Shown in pieces: positions 49,033 to 58,425 of a DNA stretch of 64,000 nt. Position 1 is the stretch's first letter. Every line of letters begins with the position of its first letter. The notes beneath the pieces were generated by a model. That model saw only the letters and a program-made list of their open reading frames with translations, did not search any database and was not told where the DNA came from. The position numbers and the translations under genes are program-made. Source of the stretch: Archangium sp. (GTDB taxonomy: Bacteria > Myxococcota > Myxococcia > Myxococcales > Myxococcaceae). The stretch covers positions 1 to 64,000 of the forward strand of contig JAUXRX010000001.1 in assembly GCA_030681645.1 (NCBI GenBank). The letters are read 5' to 3'.

Positions 49033-50844
49033 TCACGCGAGCAATTGATGCAGCCTGGCCGTCGCCGCTTCCACCTCGGCCAGCGTGCCCGATGACTCGG
49101 TCACCTCGCTGTCGACGATCGCCGAGGCGAACTGCGCGATCAGTGCCTTCGCCTCGTCGTCATCCCCCGCGCCGAGGTTCTGCATTTCCCTGTGCACCCT
49201 GCGCACGGCCACCAGCGCCCCGTGCAGCTCGCGGCGCGCGTGGCGGTTCTTCCGCCGCTGCTCGGCGTCGAGCGTCGGCTCGGCGCCGCGGTGCTTCTCT
49301 TCCTGCTGCGCGAGCGCCTCGGCTTCCTTCGTCGACAGGTCCATGCGCGCGTCGACCTGCACCGCCTCGGTCTTCCCGGAGGCCTTGTCCGTCGCCGTCA
49401 CCGAGAGCAGCCCCTCGGTGTCCATGGCGAAGGTGACCTCGATCGCGTGGTCCTTGCGCAGGTGGCCGTCGAGCCCGCCCAGCACCACCTGGCCCAGGCG
49501 CGCGTTCTCGTCGGCGCGCTTGCTCTCGCCCTGCACCACCGGCACCCGCACCGCCTTCTGGCCGTCCTGCCCCGGGTAGAACACCTCGGTCGCGCTGCAG
49601 GGCAGCATGGTGTTGCGCTTGAGCAGCGGCTTGACCAGCCCGCCCGCCACCTGCACGCCCAGCGACGCGCCGACCACGTCGAGCAAGAGCGTCTTCCCGG
49701 TCTTTTCCACCAGCTCCGCGGCGTGCACCGCGGCGCCCAGCGCCACGGCTTCGTCGGGGTCGACGCGCGAGTCAGGCTCCTTGCCGAAGTGCTTCGCCAC
49801 CAGGCTGCGCAGCAGCGGCACGCGCGTCATGCCGCCCACCAGCAGCACCACGTCGACCTGCGAGGCGCCCATCATCGCGTCCGACAGCGCCTTCTCCACG
49901 ATGGACAGCGCGTGCTCCGTCTTGGGCCGCACCAGCTTCTCGAAGAAGTCGCGCGTGAGCATCGACTCGAGGGGAATGCCGCGACCCTTCGCGTCGGGCG
50001 CCAGCACGGTGGAGATGCGGGAGAACGCCGCCGTGGACACCTCGCGCTTGGCCCGCTCCGCGATGATCTTCAAGTACTGCACGGCCACCCGGTCGTGGGT
50101 GATGCGCTCGCGCGAGGGCGCGTCCTGCACGTGGCTGAGCAGCCACTGCACCAGCACGTTGTCGAAGTCGTCGCCGCCGAAATAGGGATCGCCCGCGGTG
50201 GCGAGCACGGTGAACACGCCGTCCTTCACCTCGAGCACCGAGACGTCGAAGGTACCGCCGCCGAGGTCGAACACGAGCGCGGTGCCGGTGAAGCCGTTGC
50301 TCAGCCCGTAGGCCATCGCCGCCGCGGTGGGCTCGTTGAGCAGCCGCAGCACCTGGAGCCCGGCGATCTCCGCCGCCTCGCGGGTCGCCTGGCGCTGGGC
50401 GTCGGTGAAGTTCGCGGGCACCGTGATGACGGCCTTGCGGACCTCCGCGCCGAAGAGATCTTCCGCGTCGCCGCGCAGCTCGGACAACAACATTCCCGAG
50501 ACCTGGACGATCGGCAGCGTCGTCGTTCCCAGCTTGATGCGCACGTCTTCCGTCGGCCCTGCCACCAACGTGTAGGGGTAGAGCTGCCGCGAGCGGGCCG
50601 CGAGCTCCGGAGTCCACCGCTGGCCGATGAAGCGCTTGGTGGCGGAAGCGACCATGTCGGGCGCGGTCTCGGCCAGCAGGCGCGCCTCTTCTCCGAGCAC
50701 CCGCCGGCCTGACTGGGTGATGCCCACGAGCGAGGGCAGCAGTCGCTGTCCCGTGGCGCGCTCGATGATGCGTGGTTCACCTGTTGAGGCGGTGGCCACC
50801 GCGCTGTTGGTGGTGCCGAGGTCGATCCCGATGGAAGGCTTCAC
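49033..50844 (-). CDS. Hsp70/DnaK family chaperone (stand-alone paralogue)
   Basis: 603 residues. ATPase domain with '[13 protein letters not shown]' (5-17), '[22 protein letters not shown]', '[15 protein letters not shown]', '[15 protein letters not shown]' and '[13 protein letters not shown]'; substrate-binding domain with '[23 protein letters not shown]'; a shortened helical lid. DnaK-like, but slightly shorter than housekeeping DnaK (~635) and not next to grpE or dnaJ, so it is likely one of several myxobacterial Hsp70 paralogues. Divergent from the cytochrome gene. Confidence 0.93.
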   Translation of the reverse strand: MKPSIGIDLGTTNSAVATASTGEPRIIERATGQRLLPSLVGITQSGRRVLGEEARLLAETAPDMVASATKRFIGQRWTPELAARSRQLYPYTLVAGPTEDVRIKLGTTTLPIVQVSGMLLSELRGDAEDLFGAEVRKAVITVPANFTDAQRQATREAAEIAGLQVLRLLNEPTAAAMAYGLSNGFTGTALVFDLGGGTFDVSVLEVKDGVFTVLATAGDPYFGGDDFDNVLVQWLLSHVQDAPSRERITHDRVAVQYLKIIAERAKREVSTAAFSRISTVLAPDAKGRGIPLESMLTRDFFEKLVRPKTEHALSIVEKALSDAMMGASQVDVVLLVGGMTRVPLLRSLVAKHFGKEPDSRVDPDEAVALGAAVHAAELVEKTGKTLLLDVVGASLGVQVAGGLVKPLLKRNTMLPCSATEVFYPGQDGQKAVRVPVVQGESKRADENARLGQVVLGGLDGHLRKDHAIEVTFAMDTEGLLSVTATDKASGKTEAVQVDARMDLSTKEAEALAQQEEKHRGAEPTLDAEQRRKNRHARRELHGALVAVRRVHREMQNLGAGDDDEAKALIAQFASAIVDSEVTESSGTLAEVEAATARLHQLLA

Positions 50845-50954
50845 GAGGTTCTTGAGGTTACGCCCTTCTCCCGAGGGCGGAAACTTGCTGCCAGAACGGC
50901 GGTCAGCGAATCACATGTGGGCACAGCGTGGGGTGAGTGGTTACACAGCGGGAA

Positions 50955-51326
50955 ATGCACGCTCTGTTCCTGCTCTGGCTCGCCGCGGCGCCGCTGCCCG
51001 CCTGGAAGGTGCCCCCCGCAGCCCTCAAAGGGGTGAAGAACCCGGTGCCTGCGGTGGCGAAGGCCGCCTCGGTCGAGCGGGGTCAGGTGCTGTATGCGAA
51101 GGAGTGCTCGTCGTGTCACGGCGCGCTGGGTAAGGGCGATGGGCCCGATGGCATGTACTTCACCACGCCGCCGTCCGACCTCACGGCGCCGACGGTGAAG
51201 CAGCAGAGCGACGCGGAGTTGTTCGTGAAGCTCACCCAGGGGCGCGGTGACATGAAGAGTTACGAGAAGGTGCTCGACGCCGCGCAGCGGTGGGACCTGA
51301 TCAACGCGGTGCGGGCGATGAAGTAG
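50955..51326 (+). CDS. Monohaem c-type cytochrome
   Basis: About 123 residues from ATG 50955; an in-frame GTG 18 bases earlier is less likely because the signal peptide starts at MHALFLLWLAAAPLPA. Haem site CSSCH ('LYAKECSSCHGALGKGDG') and the distal methionine region ('GRGDMKSYEKV'), giving a class I cytochrome c fold of ~90 residues. A periplasmic electron carrier; no partner oxidase adjacent. Confidence 0.9.
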   Translation: MHALFLLWLAAAPLPAWKVPPAALKGVKNPVPAVAKAASVERGQVLYAKECSSCHGALGKGDGPDGMYFTTPPSDLTAPTVKQQSDAELFVKLTQGRGDMKSYEKVLDAAQRWDLINAVRAMK

Positions 51327-51398
51327 GGGAAGGCCCGCCCTCCCGCCGCGAAGAGACAGAAACTCGCCCCGCTGCGTGCGTTGAGTAGGACCTCGCCC

Positions 51399-53435
51399 AT
51401 GGGGCTCCGAGGGGTAGCGCTGCTCGCATTGGCGAGCGGCTGTGTCGCGGTCGATTTGAGCAACAAGCCGGTCTTCGCCGAGCTCACCTACGGAAAAGAC
51501 GACCGCGTCGCGCCGACGCCCAAGACGAACTTCCAGCTCTACGCCGCGCTCCAGTTCGAGGTGATGGGCCCCTGGCAGCAGCCGGTGCCCGCCGCGCAGT
51601 GCCTCGCGTCCCTCGATGGCGCCGACCTCGAGCGCATCGGCCGCGCCACCGCCGGCACGCGCGACCCGTCGGCCTGGGCGGCGAAGTTGTGGACCGAGCT
51701 CGCCACCCTGCGCACCCGCCCCGCCTGCACCGCGGGCTTCGCCGCTGATCCGACGCAACTGGCGTACGCCGTGGGCGGTGCCTCCAGCTCCGTCTTCGAC
51801 TTCGCCGAGCTCACCTGGCTCGACCCGGCGAAGAAGACCGCGACGTACGCCGACGGCGCCGACGCCCTGCGCAGATTGGCGCGGGTGCTGGAGCTGACCC
51901 CCGCCTCGCAGCAGGCGCAGAACGAGCTGCCCACCCTGGCGATGGCCGGCGGCGCCGCCAACGGCGCCTTCACCGCTGGCGTGCTCTACGAGCTGCTGTC
52001 CGCGCGCGAAGAGGCCCTCGGCCGCGCGCCGGCGGCCGACCGCGCCGCGCTCGACCAGGCCTCCCGCTTCAGCGCGGTGGTGGGCACGAGCGTGGGCGCG
52101 CTGCTGGCGCAGCTGCTCGAGTTCTCCATGGTGGACGACACCCACCTCTCCCCCGAGCAGCAGGCGTTCCTCGACCAGTGCAACGCGTACACCCTCGAGC
52201 CCGAGGTGTCGCACCGCGACCTCTCGGGGGGCAGGTCCGGCTGCTTCTCCCGCTGGCCCGCCAGTCCCTTCCCCGAGGTCGCGCCGATCCCCGGGCGGCC
52301 CCTGCAGAGCTGCGCGCTCAAGCTGCTGGTGCACTCCTTCGCCGACGTCGACGAGTCCGATCTCCTCTGCTCGGAGCCGGGCTCGGTGGCGCGCGCGGTG
52401 GGCGCGCTGGGCCGCCCGCGGGTCAACCTCATCCGCTTCGATCCGATGCAGCACCTCTCGCTCGACGACCTGCTGCGCCTCTTCGGGGAACGGATGGCGC
52501 AGAACGCGATGACGCGGGTGGTGGTGTCCACCGAGACGCAGCAGAACCAGCAGCTCGGCCTCGACGAGCGGGTGTGCCCCGCGGCCGATCGCACGCTGTG
52601 TCTCTCTTCTTCGGTGATGGCCTCGGTGGTGCTGCCGCTCTTCGCCCGCCCCGTCTCGCAGACCTGGTCGGGCTTCGCCCCCACCGGCGAGTGCGGCATG
52701 TGGTTCGACGGGGGCCTGCGCTCGCTGCTCCCCAGCGCGCGGGCGCTCTCGTTGTCCCGCGCCGGGCCGCTGCTCGGAAATCCCTCCGCGCTGCGGGTGC
52801 TGGCCATCGACACCGGGCGGCTCACGCCCATTCCTTTCGCGCGGCCCCGCCGCATCACCGACGCCGCGCTCAACGCGCTGGAGCAGTACTCGAGCGAGCA
52901 GGACATCTCCGAGCTCGCCGCCACCCAGCGCGCCGCCGAGCTGCGCGACGCGGAGATCGCCGCGCTCCAGGCGCTGCTCGCGCCCCCCTCGGTGAGCCCG
53001 AGGCTCTCGCGGCCGCGCGCAGATGATCCACGCGTGCACGGCATCTACGTGCCTTCTGACGTGCCCGACTGGGTGGTGGCCGGCGCGGGGTATTCGTTCG
53101 ACCGCTACGTCATGCGCGGCCTCTTCTTGTGGGGCCGGCAGGTCGCGCGCCGGCAGCTCGGCGCCGGCATGGACCTCACCTCGCGCCTCGGCTGGCCTGC
53201 GCCGATGCCTGCGCTGGTGACGACCGTCATCGCCGAGCGCGTGGCCAACGACGCGCCGTTCGCCGAGTGGCTGGCTGACTATTCGCAGCCGGTGTGCCCC
53301 GCCTTCGCCGACTGGCGCCTCGAAGAAGGCGTGCGCCGCATCAACGCCGAGATGGCGACCTGCGTGGAGGCGGCCGACGGCCCGAAGTACTTCACCTGCC
53401 CCGCCGGCGTGTGGGACGCAGGAGGGACCCAGTGA
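51399..53435 (+). CDS. Patatin-like phospholipase lipoprotein
   Basis: 678 residues from ATG 51399 (a TTG 18 bases upstream is in frame but unlikely). Lipoprotein signal ending ASGC (Cys15). N-terminal ~170 residues unassigned; patatin domain from about 178: oxyanion loop GGAANG (184-189), nucleophile GTSVG (Ser231), and the catalytic Asp in 'MWFDGGLRSLLP'. Serine-Asp dyad lipid acyl hydrolase, anchored in the envelope. Its stop overlaps the GTG of the next gene (GTGA), suggesting a coupled partner. Confidence 0.9.
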   Translation: MGLRGVALLALASGCVAVDLSNKPVFAELTYGKDDRVAPTPKTNFQLYAALQFEVMGPWQQPVPAAQCLASLDGADLERIGRATAGTRDPSAWAAKLWTELATLRTRPACTAGFAADPTQLAYAVGGASSSVFDFAELTWLDPAKKTATYADGADALRRLARVLELTPASQQAQNELPTLAMAGGAANGAFTAGVLYELLSAREEALGRAPAADRAALDQASRFSAVVGTSVGALLAQLLEFSMVDDTHLSPEQQAFLDQCNAYTLEPEVSHRDLSGGRSGCFSRWPASPFPEVAPIPGRPLQSCALKLLVHSFADVDESDLLCSEPGSVARAVGALGRPRVNLIRFDPMQHLSLDDLLRLFGERMAQNAMTRVVVSTETQQNQQLGLDERVCPAADRTLCLSSSVMASVVLPLFARPVSQTWSGFAPTGECGMWFDGGLRSLLPSARALSLSRAGPLLGNPSALRVLAIDTGRLTPIPFARPRRITDAALNALEQYSSEQDISELAATQRAAELRDAEIAALQALLAPPSVSPRLSRPRADDPRVHGIYVPSDVPDWVVAGAGYSFDRYVMRGLFLWGRQVARRQLGAGMDLTSRLGWPAPMPALVTTVIAERVANDAPFAEWLADYSQPVCPAFADWRLEEGVRRINAEMATCVEAADGPKYFTCPAGVWDAGGTQ

Positions 53436-53956
53436 ACGCGCTGATGCTGGTGGCGGTCCTGAGTCTGGGCGCCGCGGACACGGACTCACCGGTGCTCGCG
53501 GGGATTTCGCTCAGCGGCGGCGCGCGCGGCACCGTGCCGCCGGAGGCGGTCTTCAACTTCGGGCTCCAGGGCTTCTTCGGCCTGCGCTTCGGGCCGGTGC
53601 GCTTCGGCACGCAGGTGCGCGGGCTGTTTTCCACCCAGCAGGCGCTCGACGTGGGCGGCTTCTTCACCGTCGACCTGGTGCGCGCCCAGCTGGAAGCGCG
53701 GCTCTCCCTCGCCCTCTTCACCGGCTTCGAGGTGATGGGCCGGTGGCTGCCTTCACGCGCGCCGCAGTGGACCGCGGTGACGCTGGGCGTGTTCGGCGTG
53801 CGCGCGCTGGGGCTCTCCTTGAGCTTCGCCGGCGGCGCCGAGTTCCCCCTGCCGCAGGGCGCGGTGGGGAACGGCGAGGTGCGCTTCGGGGTGGAGCTGG
53901 TGGAGCTCATCACCTTCTTCAAGCTGCAGTCGGAAACCTCGCTGCCGGTGTTCTGA
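53432..53956 (+). CDS. Exported beta-rich hypothetical protein coupled to patatin gene
   Basis: 174 residues from the GTG at 53432 that overlaps the patatin stop. Signal peptide (LMLVAVLSLGAADT). Amphipathic strands with aromatic ends ('VFNFGLQGFFGLRFGPVRFGTQVRGLF', 'FGVRALGLSLSFAGGAEF'; abbreviated) suggest a small outer-membrane beta-barrel. By overlap it may localise or secrete the patatin lipoprotein (inference). Confidence 0.7.
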   Translation: MNALMLVAVLSLGAADTDSPVLAGISLSGGARGTVPPEAVFNFGLQGFFGLRFGPVRFGTQVRGLFSTQQALDVGGFFTVDLVRAQLEARLSLALFTGFEVMGRWLPSRAPQWTAVTLGVFGVRALGLSLSFAGGAEFPLPQGAVGNGEVRFGVELVELITFFKLQSETSLPVF

Positions 53957-53978
53957 GCGCGTGTAGATTCCCGGGGGC

Positions 53979-54509
53979 ATGACGGAGCGCCTCATCTTCG
54001 GCAACTCGGTGGAGGGGATGTTGCGCGCCCTGGGCCCCGGGCTTTCCCCTGCGCTCAAGAGCGAGCTGGTCGCGCTGGGGGTCAACCCCGACAAGCTGCT
54101 GCCCGCGTACGGCGTGCCCACCTACCTGCAGCTGCTCGACTTCATCGGCGGCAAACGTTTCCCCGAGCTGCAGGGCAACGAGCGCGATCGCGCCCTGGGC
54201 CGCGAGTTCATCCGCGGCTTCGGCCAGACCTTCGTGGGCAAGGCCACCCTCTCGCTGGGCCGGGTGCTGGGTCCGATGCGGGCCACGCTGCGGCTGACGC
54301 GCACCATGCGCACGGTGAACAACTACTCCACCTCGGAGGCCATCCCCGCGTCCGACAGCTCGGTGCACGTGTGGTGTCACCCGGTGCTGCGGCCCTGGTA
54401 CTACGTGGGCGTCTTCGAGCAGGCGGGCCTCGAGCTGCACGGGCCGTCGTACGTGGTGGAGCTGCACAAGTTCGAGGGCGAGCGCGCTGATTTCCTCGTG
54501 CGCTGGTGA
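53979..54509 (+). CDS. DUF2378 (TIGR02265) myxobacterial paralogous family protein
   Basis: 176 residues: 'LIFGNSVEGMLRALG', 'YLQLLDFIGGKRFPELQGNERDRALGREFIRGF', 'RATLRLTRTMRTVNNYSTSEAI', fitting the family expanded in Myxococcales (about 170-200 residues). Cytoplasmic, function unknown; family members are sometimes near sensory or motility genes. Starts 22 bases after the beta-barrel gene. Confidence 0.85.
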   Translation: MTERLIFGNSVEGMLRALGPGLSPALKSELVALGVNPDKLLPAYGVPTYLQLLDFIGGKRFPELQGNERDRALGREFIRGFGQTFVGKATLSLGRVLGPMRATLRLTRTMRTVNNYSTSEAIPASDSSVHVWCHPVLRPWYYVGVFEQAGLELHGPSYVVELHKFEGERADFLVRW

Positions 54510-54566
54510 GATTTGTTGCCGGAGAACGTGGCGGGGTGGATACTGAACACCCATTCAGGAGCCACC

Positions 54567-55004
54567 ATGACCGACCTCGACGTGCTTCCCGCTGATCTGC
54601 AGCAGCTTCTCCAGCTCTTCTCCTCTCTGCCCGACGTGCGTTTCCCCGAGCTCGACCCGGGCGCGCTGCAGGTGGCCGTGGCGCGCGCGAAGGAACGCCA
54701 GCTCGAGCTCACCGCCCTCGAGGCCCAGCGCGAAGCGGCGCGGCTCGCGCTCGAAGAGGAGCAGGAGCTGCTGCTGCGCAAGGGCCACCGGCTGCTGGCG
54801 TACCTCAAGGTCTACGCCGAGCACGACGAGGTGCTGGCAGAGAAGGTGACCGCGCTCACCCTGCCGCGGCTGCGCAAGCCGCTGGCCACGGCCGGCGCCG
54901 CGGAAGGTGAGCCGGTGCCCGCACCGAAGAAGCGCGGGCGTCCCCGCAAGGCGTCGTCGACCGACGCGCTGTTCTCGGATGAAGGCGCGGCCGCGAGCCC
55001 GTAA
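54567..55004 (+). CDS. Coiled-coil protein with C-terminal AT-hook
   Basis: 145 residues from ATG 54567, preceded by AGGAG seven bases upstream. Helical/coiled-coil region rich in Leu, Glu, Arg and Gln (about 40-100: 'ALQVAVARAKERQLELTALEAQREAARLALEEEQELL'; abbreviated), a Pro/Ala stretch, then KKRGRPRK (about 127-134), a classical AT-hook core RGRP flanked by lysines and arginines. Probably a nucleoid-associated or DNA-bridging protein; myxobacteria use AT-hook proteins such as CarD in light and developmental control. Confidence 0.75.
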   Translation: MTDLDVLPADLQQLLQLFSSLPDVRFPELDPGALQVAVARAKERQLELTALEAQREAARLALEEEQELLLRKGHRLLAYLKVYAEHDEVLAEKVTALTLPRLRKPLATAGAAEGEPVPAPKKRGRPRKASSTDALFSDEGAAASP

Positions 55005-55057
55005 CCCGCTCACCCCGGGAGTCACCGTTCGGGTCGGGATGAACGGGCTATTTCGGG

Positions 55058-55088
55058 GCCATGAAGCTGCCTAGAAGCGCTTCATGGC
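55058..55088 (+). promoter_or_regulatory. Hairpin covering the start codon of the DUF2461 gene
   Basis: GCCATGAAGC (55058-55067) and GCTTCATGGC (55079-55088) form a perfect 10-bp stem with an 11-base loop; the ATG at 55084 is in the right arm. It could hide the start codon in the mRNA. Confidence 0.5.
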
Positions 55089-55788
55089 TCCGAAGAAACC
55101 GACGCCTGCCCCGCCCGCCCCGTTCACCGGTTTTCCGAAGCCGGGCATCAGCTGGTTTCAGAGCCTCGCGGTGGCGCAGAACCGCGAGTGGTTCCAGGCG
55201 CACAAGGCGGGCTACGAGCAGCTGTGGCTCTCGCCGATGCAGTCGCTGCTGGCCGAGGTGCGAGCGCCGCTCGAGAAGCTCTACGGGCGCAAGCTGGGGC
55301 CCACGAAGATCTTCCGGTTGAACCGCGACGTGCGCTTCAGCAAGGACAAGAGCCCCTACAAGACGAACGTGGCGGGGCTGATTCCCTTCGACGGCTTCAA
55401 GCCGATGGAAGGACCCGCCGCGCTCTACCTGCACCTGGGCCTCGAGGAGGTGGTGGCCTTCGGCTTCTACATGCTCGAGCCGGCCAGCCTGCAGCGGCTG
55501 CGCAAGCTGCTCATCGACGAGAAGACGGGACCGGGGCTGGCGAAGCTGATGGCCGCCGCGCAGAAGAAGGGCCTGCTGCCCGACGCGATGGAGAAGCTCA
55601 AGCGGCCGCCTCCGGGGGTGCGCCCTGATCATCCCCGGGTGGAGTTGCTCAAGCACAAGGCGCTCGCGCTCAGCCGCTCCGACGTGCCGAAGAGCGTGCG
55701 CTTCGGGGCGGGCCTCAAGGCGTGGGTGCTGGAGCAGGCGAAGGCCGCGGCGCCGGTGGTGAAGTGGGGCCTCGCGCAGAAGCTCTGA
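55084..55788 (+). CDS. DUF2461 (TIGR02453) family protein
   Basis: 234 residues. After a Pro-rich leader: 'ISWFQSLAVAQNREWFQAHKAGYEQ', 'KIFRLNRDVRFSKDKSPYKTN', a Tyr/His-rich middle ('ALYLHLGLEEVVAFGFYMLEPASLQRLR') and 'LKRPPPGVRPDHPRVELLKHKALALSR'. Conserved family of unknown function, often near DNA-repair or metabolic genes. A family A repeat follows the stop. Confidence 0.88.
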   Translation: MAPKKPTPAPPAPFTGFPKPGISWFQSLAVAQNREWFQAHKAGYEQLWLSPMQSLLAEVRAPLEKLYGRKLGPTKIFRLNRDVRFSKDKSPYKTNVAGLIPFDGFKPMEGPAALYLHLGLEEVVAFGFYMLEPASLQRLRKLLIDEKTGPGLAKLMAAAQKKGLLPDAMEKLKRPPPGVRPDHPRVELLKHKALALSRSDVPKSVRFGAGLKAWVLEQAKAAAPVVKWGLAQKL

Positions 55789-55792
55789 TTGG

Positions 55793-55837
55793 TTCGCCCT
55801 CTCCCCGACCCTCTCCCCCTCGGGGAGAGGGAGACAT
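55793..55837. repeat. Family A palindromic repeat
   Basis: CGCCCTCTCCCCGACCCTCT then CCCCCTCGGGGAGAGGGAGAC, inverted orientation, between convergent DUF2461 and diguanylate cyclase genes. Confidence 0.75.
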
Positions 55838-55881
55838 TGACGCCTGGAACACGTCTGCCTGCGTGGTCGGACCCGGAAGAG

Positions 55882-56970
55882 TCAGTTGAGGTTGCGGTCG
55901 AGCGGCGCGACGCGGGGCAGCGCGGCCAGCGAGACGCGATTGCGGCCCTGGTGTTTCGAGGCATAGAGCGCGGTGTCCGCCCGGTGCAGCAGCGCCTCGA
56001 GCCCCTCTTCCGAGCGGGCCTGCGCCACGCCCACGCTCACGGTCATCGAGGTCTGCCGCCCTTCGAAGCTGAGCACCAGCGCGGCGGTCGCGGCGCGCAC
56101 CCGCTCGGCCACCACGAGCGCAGCGGCCTGGTCGAGGCCGGGCAGGAGCACCGCGAACTCCTCCCCGCCCAGGCGTCCGAGCGCGTCGGTCTCGCGCACC
56201 TCGGCCTTCACCGCTGCGGCGAACCGGCGGATCGCCTCGTCGCCCATGGCGTGACCGAAGCCGTCGTTGAGCGCCTTGAAGTGATCGACGTCGAGCACGA
56301 GCACGCTGGCGGTGCGCCCGCTCGCGCGCGCGGCTTCGGCGCGGAGGAGGAACGCGGCGCGGTTCAGCGCGCCCGACAACGCGTCGTGTTCCGCCTGGTG
56401 CTCCAGGGCCAGCTCGAGGCGGAAGGCCCGCTCGCGCGCTCCGCGGGTGAACGAGGCGAGGCCCGCGGCCGCCCCCATCGCCGGCACGAGGAAGAGGTGC
56501 ATCATGAAGAACTCGCGCGGCGGGGAATGCATCACCAGCGCGCCCACGTTCGCGGCGAGCAACAACAGCGCGCCGCCCACCAGCCCCGCCTTCATCGACG
56601 AGGCGAGCACCGCCACGAAGGGCACCAGCAGCAGCAACGAGGCGAGCACGAACACCCGGCCGTCGGGCAGCCGGCTGCCGAGGATGATCACCCCCGTGCC
56701 CGACACGGCGGTGCCCAGCAGGAACAGCACGTCGGTGCTGCGCCGGAGCGCAGTGAACGACGCGCCGTAGAGCGCAGCCAGCGAGCCCGCGATGAGCAGG
56801 CGCACCGGCGCCGACCAGCTCAACAGGGAAGGCTCGAGCGTCGCTTCCCACACCGCGAAGACGACGAAGAGCGCCGCGCCGGTCAGCAGGCTGAAGCGCA
56901 CCGACGCGAGCAACTGCCGCCGCAGGCGCGCGTCGAAGCGGCTCGAGAATTCCAGGTCCAGGGGTGCCAC
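55882..56970 (-). CDS. Membrane diguanylate cyclase (GGDEF)
   Basis: 362 residues from GTG 56970, chosen for the GGAGGA five bases upstream; the frame is open a further 28 codons. Six or so N-terminal hydrophobic segments (MASE-like sensor, about 30-190), then a GGDEF domain (about 205-355): 'SVLVLDVDHFKALNDGFGHAMGDEAIRRF', active site GGEEF, and an allosteric RxxD site (RETD) five residues upstream of it. Should make cyclic di-GMP in response to a membrane or ligand signal, with product inhibition. Confidence 0.95.
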   Translation of the reverse strand: MAPLDLEFSSRFDARLRRQLLASVRFSLLTGAALFVVFAVWEATLEPSLLSWSAPVRLLIAGSLAALYGASFTALRRSTDVLFLLGTAVSGTGVIILGSRLPDGRVFVLASLLLLVPFVAVLASSMKAGLVGGALLLLAANVGALVMHSPPREFFMMHLFLVPAMGAAAGLASFTRGARERAFRLELALEHQAEHDALSGALNRAAFLLRAEAARASGRTASVLVLDVDHFKALNDGFGHAMGDEAIRRFAAAVKAEVRETDALGRLGGEEFAVLLPGLDQAAALVVAERVRAATAALVLSFEGRQTSMTVSVGVAQARSEEGLEALLHRADTALYASKHQGRNRVSLAALPRVAPLDRNLN

Positions 56971-57103
56971 GGTTCCTCCACCCTTCGTCCTTCCACCTCG
57001 CGTGCCATTCACGACGCCGCGCGCCTTCGATTGCCTGCGCAGGAAACAGCGCAACCCCGGCCCGGAATTCCGCGGGGCCAGGGCCGGGGTAGGTGCGGCT
57101 GCG

Positions 57104-58357
57104 TCAGTTGCCCACGCTGACGGGCACGGTGCGGACTGACATTCCCGTCAGGGCGGCCCGCGCAAAGGTGAGGTGGTCCCACGCCGTCACCGACACCTCG
57201 CCCGGGCCGGAGATCGACGGAGCCACCACCGTGGCGCCGAGCGTCGAGGTGATCACCGTGTCACTGGGCGCGCCCGGCCCGTCGACGAACAACGACGCGC
57301 CGTACTGGGTGGCGCCGGCCGCCGCGGTCCACGAGACCTGCAGCGGTGCGCCCGGCGCCACGCGCGCGCCTGAAGCGGGGGCGGTCACCTCGAAGCGGGC
57401 CGGCACCGTCGCCTCGAGCAGCAGCGGGGAATAGCCCGCCAGCTCGACGCTCACCGTGTTGCGACCGATGCGCAGCACCGAGGGCGCCTGCTCTGAGAGT
57501 GAGTAGGCGAGCCCCGAGCTGTCCAGGGGCAGGGGCACGCCGTTGACGGTGACCAGCGCGGCCCCGGTGGTCACGCCCTGCGACTGCACCAGCACGAAGG
57601 CGTCGAGGCCGCCGTCTTCACGCAGCGAGATCGACCCATTGACCGCGGGCGTCGCCCACACCCGCACGCCGCACGCCACCTCGGCGTCCGGGTTGGCGTA
57701 GGCCTCCGGACAGACGATGATCGCCAGCCGCGGGTCGCCCGTCATGCGCAGCGGAATGGGCGTGTCCAGCGGCAGCACCTGGGGCGCGAGGAAGGGGCTG
57801 GTGGCGCGCAGCAGGTTGTAGCCGGGCACCATGCCGGCGCTGGCGAGGCCGAGGTCGTCGGCGCGCTTCACCCAGGCCACCAGGTCGCGCTGCTCGCTGC
57901 TGAAGAAGTCGAAGGGCCCCGCGCCCGCGGTCGACCCGAGGATGCGGTCAGGCGAGGTGCCGGCGGTGGTCACCGAGAGCTGGCCGTCGCCGTCGAGGTC
58001 TTCGTACGCGAGCAGCTGGCCCACGGCCGCTTCGCCCTCGGACCCGTCCTCGGAGCGCACCACCTCGAGCGCCGCCTGCGCGGGCGGGCCGTAGAGCCGG
58101 AAGGTGAAGTTCTGCGGGAAGGTGCCGCTGTAGGCGACCTCCTCGGTGGCGATGGCGCGCGGCGGCGTGGGGTTGTCACCGGCGAGGTTGGGGTACCAGG
58201 CGATGGCCAGGCGCACGCCCGAGCCGACGGTGAGCCCTTCCTTCAAGGTGAGCTGGCCACCCAGCGTCACCAGCGGCGGACCCTTCCAGGTGCCGTTGAC
58301 CGCGGGCCCGCAGGCCATCCACACCATGCACAGCGCGACTGAGATGAGCTTCTTCAT
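57104..58357 (-). CDS. Lipoprotein with Asp-rich loop and Ig-like C-terminus
   Basis: 417 residues from ATG 58357; upstream open frame is shadow of the caspase gene. Lipoprotein signal MKKLISVALCMVWMAC (Cys16). A domain with a DLDGDGQLSV calcium-binding-like loop ('AVGQLLAYEDLDGDGQLS'), Cys pair 'IVCPEAYANPDAEVACG', a PEGA-like segment, and a C-terminal Ig-like domain ('RVAPGAPLQVSWTAAAGATQY'). Paralogue of the lipoprotein at 61356-62681. It follows the sigma/anti-sigma/caspase genes and may be their target (inference). Confidence 0.75.
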   Translation of the reverse strand: MKKLISVALCMVWMACGPAVNGTWKGPPLVTLGGQLTLKEGLTVGSGVRLAIAWYPNLAGDNPTPPRAIATEEVAYSGTFPQNFTFRLYGPPAQAALEVVRSEDGSEGEAAVGQLLAYEDLDGDGQLSVTTAGTSPDRILGSTAGAGPFDFFSSEQRDLVAWVKRADDLGLASAGMVPGYNLLRATSPFLAPQVLPLDTPIPLRMTGDPRLAIIVCPEAYANPDAEVACGVRVWATPAVNGSISLREDGGLDAFVLVQSQGVTTGAALVTVNGVPLPLDSSGLAYSLSEQAPSVLRIGRNTVSVELAGYSPLLLEATVPARFEVTAPASGARVAPGAPLQVSWTAAAGATQYGASLFVDGPGAPSDTVITSTLGATVVAPSISGPGEVSVTAWDHLTFARAALTGMSVRTVPVSVGN

Positions 58358-58425
58358 GTGCGTCCTCGATGGGGCCGGAATGGCCCTCTCCTCTCGAGAC
58401 CGGCCTGGCCGGGAAGAATGGGAAC

